Positions 61,801 to 64,000 of a stretch of DNA of 64,000 nucleotides are shown piece by piece. Under the pieces are notes generated by a model. It saw nothing but the letters and a program-made list of their open reading frames with translations, ran no database searches and was not told the DNA's origin. Numbering within the stretch: position 1 is the first letter of the stretch; the number at the start of each line of letters is the position of its first letter. The position numbers and the translations under genes are program-made. Source of the stretch: Bradyrhizobium sp. 138 (GTDB lineage: Bacteria > Pseudomonadota > Alphaproteobacteria > Rhizobiales > Xanthobacteraceae). The DNA lies in contig NZ_JADPKT010000033.1 in NCBI RefSeq assembly GCF_023074075.1, positions 248,001 to 312,000 on the forward strand, written 5' to 3'.

Positions 61801-62495
61801 TCGATCAGATTGCCGGCTGAAAGCGGTCGATCCGGCGATGAGCTTCCGATCAGGCCATGGAATTGAGCAGAGCGGTCGAGAACCAAGGTGCCGACGTCCG
61901 TCTCGAAGGAGACGGTTATGCCAGAGAATGAACCGTTGGCGAGGTGCCCGGAGACCGCCCCTCCGATCTCGAGAACCGATCTGTCGGCAATTGCGAAGTC
62001 GCCCGCTCCGCGGACGTCGCCCCTGAAGCCTGCTGCAGCACTCCCGTCGTCGCCGACCGGTCCGAGCTTTATGCTGCCGTTGTTGATGGTGTCACCTTCC
62101 ACGACAAAGGACGACTCCCGACCGAGCGCAATCGTCGCATCCGCATCGACGATCAGGCTGCCGACATCAACATTGACGCTGGTCGTGACAACATAGGATC
62201 CCGGCGCGTCGATGAAGGCGGCGGACCCGGCGTCCGGAATGCCCGCACTCCAGTTCGCAGCGACGTTCCAATAGCCGCCGCTGGAAGCGATCCAATGCGT
62301 CTCACTGACCCTGGAACGCGACGGCCCGGCCACCGCCCGCAGATCGGACACCTGCCGGGCGGCCAGATCGCGGCTCCAGGACGCAGTCCAATGGGAGGCA
62401 CCCGGCAGAAGCAAATCAATCTGGCTGAAATCACTCTCTTCCGAGAGGAGAGGCCTTGCTGCTCGATAAAAAACGCTCGCCTTTTGATTTATCAT
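55884..62495 (-). CDS. Giant multidomain surface protein with DMFase-beta-like, DUF4082 and VCBS/cadherin-like repeats
   Basis: A 2203-residue protein. Residues ~1-310 are an N-terminal surface module with 'SGGYWNVAANWSAGIPDAGS' typical of adhesins. Residues ~313-790 resemble the C-terminal domain of N,N-dimethylformamidase beta subunit ('WQAYNPWGGANLYFGNGPG', 'YMDVGHDEYWTDSQF'). Then come four DUF4082-like domains ('GLRFYKGPSNTGTHVADLWS' type), two cadherin-like domains ('LANDTDPNGDALTITGVSG'), two VCBS domains ('GDATEKGGVNNG' type) and two Ig-like He_PIG domains. There is no RTX repeat, and no cleavable signal peptide. It lies directly upstream of the HlyB/HlyD genes, its probable exporter. 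The ATG at 62495 follows GAGG; a TTG at 62507 is less likely. Confidence 0.88.
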   Translation of the reverse strand: MINQKASVFYRAARPLLSEESDFSQIDLLLPGASHWTASWSRDLAARQVSDLRAVAGPSRSRVSETHWIASSGGYWNVAANWSAGIPDAGSAAFIDAPGSYVVTTSVNVDVGSLIVDADATIALGRESSFVVEGDTINNGSIKLGPVGDDGSAAAGFRGDVRGAGDFAIADRSVLEIGGAVSGHLANGSFSGITVSFETDVGTLVLDRSAQFHGLIGSSSPDRPLSAGNLIDLRDFAFTSTMSASVHYDRSSNISTVDFSNGAGNVTLLFSGQDENWTFASDGQGGTLVADPVTNPIVLENQKQGTSPSIWQINVGANSTRIQGFTTAISTNVGSTVQFKINNQTGAPNYRIDIYRLGYYGGNGARLVTTVQHQAATSVVQPAPLKDSSTGLVDAGNWSVTDSWNVPTDAVSGVYIANVIDGTQVFQIPFVVRNDASQSAIVFQTADQTWQAYNPWGGANLYFGNGPGVDGSAYAVSYNRPITTRDGGLASSSNDMVFSAEYPAIYWLEQNGYDVSYISGIDAATNGSLLLNHQVYMDVGHDEYWTDSQFSNVQAAGHAGVNLMFLSGNEVYWQTRLAPSIDASQTANRTLISYKDTHANQLIDPTGTATGTFMDARFASTGGLSGTPSNALTGQLFQVDSNRTDIIQIPYDMTNLRFWRNTSVANTPVGQTASLVQNLLGYEWDVSPDNGFRPAGLVSVSSSTLQITGQYLLDYGNTTGNGTATHNLVEFRDPVSGALVFGAGTVFWSWGLASDHDQHTGSATPIDPNVQQATVNVLADMGVQPATLQASLIIAAQSTDHTAPTSTITNVSASSIPEGQSVTVTGSASDAGGVIGGVEVSTDSGQTWHPASSRVGIANVTWSYTFSAGASGQYSIKSRAVDDSLNLEAAGPGAAYTVTPSSNLTIFSPTDTPAVITNNDAAAVELGVKFVAAESGDVTGIRFYKGPQNTGTHLGDLWTTNGVLLASATFTNETASGWQQVNFATPVHVQAGVTYIASYHTNTGQYSTTDFYFNNGGHTLGPLTATGSGLNGVYAYGPGPLFPNTVSIVKAQNYWVDVVFGNTSQQPQANNDSGFNVTQNGVLTIPASALLANDTDPAGLSFSITGVSSPINGSVSYNAQTQIVTFTPTTNYAGPAQFSYTITDTSEATGTGQVLLNVNYPVSAQSLFGTNDVPSVVNSGDASSVELGIKFSASVNGTITGLRFYKGSANTGTHVAHLWSSTGTLLATATFTGETASGWQQVSFASPIAISAGTTYVASYHTSGNYSDTQNYFTNSVANGQLSAPAAGNGVYAYGTGAPFPTNVYKSTNYYVDVVFNGSSGTNGPPTAVADTGDATEKGGVNNGAGGSLATGNVLTNDTDPDAGDTKTVTAVSFGSTSGTLGSALNGAHGNLVLNASGTFTYTVNETDPAVQALRLASNTLTDIFNYTMRDAAGATSSTTLTITIHGANDAPVLAVQTANQTATVGSAFSLTLPAGTFTDVDSADSLTYAATTASGSALPAWLTFDASTRTFSGTPSSADVGTLGVKASVTDLGSLTASETFNIVVTTTPNASPTAVADAGDATEKGGVNNGSGGSSATGNVLTNDTDPDASDTKTVTAVSFGSTSGTLGSALNGAHGSLVLNASGAFAYTVNETDPAIQALRLSTNTLTDVFNYTMRDAAGATSSTTLTITLHGANDAPVLAAQTGNQTATVGSAFSLTLPAATFTDVDSGDSLSYTATAADGSALPAWLTFNASTRTFSGTPTSADVGTLGVKASATDLGGLTASETFNIAVGTAPSTVSLFSASDTPSVLSTSDTSQVNLGVRFTSSAAGTITGIKYYKSANDTGTHTGSLWSSTGTLLASATFSNETSTGWQTLAFNSPVSIAAGTTYIASFHSNGRYAVTSNYFTTARTNGPLTASASNNGVYTYGTGNLFPTSTFNATNYWVDVVFSNASGGTNQSPIANNDSGFNATQGVPLSISGASLLANDTDPNGDALTITGVSGAVNGTVSFSTQSNTVTFTSANNYSGPASFNYTISDGRGGTAIASAAVTVHVPSASTVSLFSSNPTPSVVTVNDPNSVELGMKFQASTTGDVMGLRFYKGPSNTGTHVADLWSSTGTLLATATFTNETASGWQQVNFATPVTITAGTTYIASYHTAGNYSDDPNLFASSVTNGPLTAPSSASSGGNGVYAYGSGSLFPTNTFNATSYAVDVLFRPQLAA
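57160..58520 (-). repeat. 684-base tandem duplication inside the giant adhesin gene
   Basis: Two adjoining units show the same order of a VCBS-type and a He_PIG-type domain. The matching anchor 'TTGACxCCGCCCTTCTCGGT' lies at 57787 and 58471, a spacing of 684 bases (228 codons). The copies are highly alike at DNA level but not the same, so the frame is kept and the duplication is not brand new. Confidence 0.85.
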
Positions 62496-62581
62496 GGCCA
62501 GCCTCAAAATCCGCGAGGGAAGAATTTAAATTAAAAAAATCGCACCGGTCAATTAATTAAAATAGTAATATCACATTTAAT
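62496..62581. promoter_or_regulatory. Very AT-rich gap upstream of the adhesin operon
   Basis: The sequence holds 'gaatttaaattaaaaaaatc', 'caattaattaaaatag' and 'cacatttaatttaaacg' within about 70 bases. It lies between the rfbA stop (62582) and the adhesin start (62495), and would hold the adhesin promoter as well as candidate silencer sites. Confidence 0.5.
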
Positions 62582-63484
62582 TTAAACGTCGATTGCGGCG
62601 CCGGTAGGGGGTGCAGGCAGCCGCAGGATCTCATTGAGATACCTGCCGTATCCGCTTTTCTCGAGCGGCTGAATCAGCCCGCGAAGCTGATCTTGATCGA
62701 TGAATCCCTGCCGGAAGGCGACCTCCTCAAGACAAGCCACCTTCATGCCCTGGCGCTTTTCTAGCGTCTGGACGAACGTCCCTGCATCGATAAGCGACTC
62801 GACAGTGCCCGTATCCAACCATGCTAATCCCCGCCCCATGCGCTCGACGTGCAGAGCGCCGGCCGCGAGATAGCGCATTTGCAGATCAGTAATCTCGAGC
62901 TCTCCCCGCGGCGACGGCTCGACCCGGCGGGCATATCGCACGACCCGGCTGTCGAAAAAATAGAGACCGGTGATGGCCCAGTTCGATGTCGGCTTGCTAG
63001 GCTTCTCCTCGATTCGCAGCGGGCGGTCCGCCTCGTCGAACGTAACGACGCCGTATCGTTCGGGATCGCGTACGTGATACGCGAACACGGTTGCGCCTTC
63101 CTCGCGGGCAGCGGCCTTGGCGAGTAGCTCGCTCAATCCGCCGCCGAAAAAGATATTGTCTCCGAGTACCATTGCGACGCGATCGGTTCCGATGAAATCG
63201 GCACCTACGATGAACGCTTCCGCAAGCCCGCCGGGACGGGGTTGTTCCGCATAGCTGAGCCGAATCCCCCACTGACTTCCATTCCCGAGCAATCGTTCAA
63301 ACTGGGACCGATCTGCCGGGGTCGTGATCACCAGGATCTCGCGGATTCCTGCCAGCATCAGCGTCGACAGCGGGTAGTAGATCATCGGCTTGTCATAGAC
63401 GGGCAGCAATTGCTTGCTGACCACACGCGTGATCGGATAGAGCCGCGTTCCGCTGCCTCCAGCCAGGACGATTCCCTTCAGCAT
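62582..63484 (-). CDS. rfbA: Glucose-1-phosphate thymidylyltransferase
   Basis: A 300-residue nucleotidyltransferase that joins dTTP and glucose-1-phosphate, the first step of dTDP-L-rhamnose synthesis. '[17 protein letters not shown]' with '[12 protein letters not shown]' forms the nucleotide-binding loop; '[17 protein letters not shown]' carries the metal-binding Asp; '[20 protein letters not shown]' and '[12 protein letters not shown]' are further family marks. The ATG at 63484 has GGAGA upstream; a reading from 63559 adds unlike residues. It is followed upstream by rfbD on the same strand with an overlap. The product feeds the WbbL-like rhamnosyltransferase at 34434. Confidence 0.95.
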   Translation of the reverse strand: MLKGIVLAGGSGTRLYPITRVVSKQLLPVYDKPMIYYPLSTLMLAGIREILVITTPADRSQFERLLGNGSQWGIRLSYAEQPRPGGLAEAFIVGADFIGTDRVAMVLGDNIFFGGGLSELLAKAAAREEGATVFAYHVRDPERYGVVTFDEADRPLRIEEKPSKPTSNWAITGLYFFDSRVVRYARRVEPSPRGELEITDLQMRYLAAGALHVERMGRGLAWLDTGTVESLIDAGTFVQTLEKRQGMKVACLEEVAFRQGFIDQDQLRGLIQPLEKSGYGRYLNEILRLPAPPTGAAIDV

Positions 63485-64000
63485 CGGTGTCTCCTTTTCC
63501 GACAAGTTGGTCGAGGCAGGTTTCGAGAGAGTGGCGCCAGGTCGGCAATCGAATTCCAAACACGCTCTCCGCTTTGGATGAGTCCAGGCGTGAGTTTAGG
63601 GGCCTGCGCGCAGCGCAGGGATACTGCTCGGTCGTGATCGCTTCCAGCGCCGGCGGCCGCACTCCACGACGGGATAAACCATCGAAGATTGCCTCCGCAA
63701 AGCCGTGCCAGCTCGTTGTTCCCTGACCGGCGAGATGAAATATTCCCGCTGCGGTGCGGCGGTCATCGGTGAGCGAGCGCTCGGCAATCTTCAGAAGCGC
63801 CGCGGCCAGCTCCGCTGCTGAAGTCGGGCTTCCGTGTTGGTCGCAAACGACCTTCACGATCGGTCGCGTTTCGGCCAGCCGTAACATGGTCCGAACGAAG
63901 TTGCTGCCTGTTGGGCTGTAGATCCAAGAAGATCTGACGACGGTCGCGAGCGGATGCGCTGCCAAAACGGCCGCCTCGCCGGCCAGCTTTGATGCACCGT
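63393..64000 (-). CDS. rfbD: dTDP-4-dehydrorhamnose reductase, C-terminal part
   Basis: The gene runs off the right edge; about 202 C-terminal residues are visible. The first visible residues include the lysine of the Tyr-x3-Lys active site ('[16 protein letters not shown]'), then '[20 protein letters not shown]', '[16 protein letters not shown]' and '[20 protein letters not shown]', all typical of RfbD. It reduces dTDP-4-keto-L-rhamnose to dTDP-L-rhamnose. The reading continues about 30 residues past the usual end ('[15 protein letters not shown]') and overlaps the rfbA start by 92 bases, which is unusually long. Confidence 0.92.
   Translation of the reverse strand, partial: GASKLAGEAAVLAAHPLATVVRSSWIYSPTGSNFVRTMLRLAETRPIVKVVCDQHGSPTSAAELAAALLKIAERSLTDDRRTAAGIFHLAGQGTTSWHGFAEAIFDGLSRRGVRPPALEAITTEQYPCAARRPLNSRLDSSKAESVFGIRLPTWRHSLETCLDQLVGKGDTDAEGNRPGWRQRNAALSDHACGQQAIAARL

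Noticed and set aside
1..64000. Mobile elements, phage genes, tRNA or rRNA genes
   Set aside because: No transposase, integrase, terminal inverted repeats, tRNA-like cloverleaf with usual T-loop, or rRNA signature was noticed on reading; the AT-rich gaps are the only compositional break.

Overview
The window looks like the chromosome of a GC-rich alphaproteobacterium of the Bradyrhizobium type. This is inferred from gene content and style (an H-NS-family protein with the PSETWSGRGKQPRW tail, rhizobial-type amine catabolism genes, many GTG/TTG starts, AT-rich gaps between GC-rich genes); no rRNA or other marker gene is present to prove it. No tRNA, insertion sequence, phage or CRISPR array was found.

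Positions 1-11000 hold a catabolic block: the tail of an Lrp/AsnC regulator, two class III aminotransferases, a HAD hydrolase, an APH-type small-molecule kinase paired with a phospholyase-like aminotransferase, a succinate-semialdehyde-type dehydrogenase, a cupin, a GhrA-like hydroxyacid dehydrogenase, an M20 deacetylase and a GNAT acetyltransferase. It reads as scavenging of amino acids, amines or phosphorylated amines into central carbon.

Positions 11250-24700 are a regulatory and accessory zone. It has an unusual 1172-residue protein with a receiver-like domain and a LuxR HTH fused to a long secreted-protein-like region with tandem repeats; an ordinary LuxR response regulator of the same family; a Crp/Fnr regulator; an H-NS-family protein; two paralogous small Tat-signal Gly-rich proteins; and two paralogous small coiled-coil proteins. 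A tightly overlapped three-gene operon follows (2-oxoglutarate oxygenase, unknown Rossmann-like protein, formyltransferase), then a LapG-like cysteine protease.

Positions 24700-30700 encode a first type I secretion system (adaptor and PrtD-like ABC) with its likely substrate, a beta-helix/Ig-like/RTX protein. Positions 31300-50700 are a Wzx/Wzy-type surface polysaccharide cluster: methyltransferase, polymerase/ligase, a Sec-exported beta-helix paralogue of the RTX protein, several glycosyltransferases, an acyltransferase, two DegT aminotransferases, an NDP-sugar epimerase, a hexapeptide acetyltransferase, a flippase, a Gfo/Idh/MocA dehydrogenase and wecC-wecB-wecG-like genes. Positions 50700-62500 hold a second type I system (HlyB-like ABC with a degenerate C39-like domain, HlyD adaptor, an all-helical partner) and a 2203-residue multidomain adhesin-like substrate. 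The right edge begins dTDP-rhamnose synthesis (rfbA, partial rfbD).

Together the right two thirds look like one surface-assembly island: nucleotide sugars, glycan assembly and two export machines with large surface proteins. A recurring ATTTAAT/ATTAAAT motif lies in nearly all its promoter gaps, and an H-NS-family gene lies inside it, which suggests shared silencing or co-regulation. No TolC, Wza/Wzc or initiating sugar-phosphate transferase is present here.
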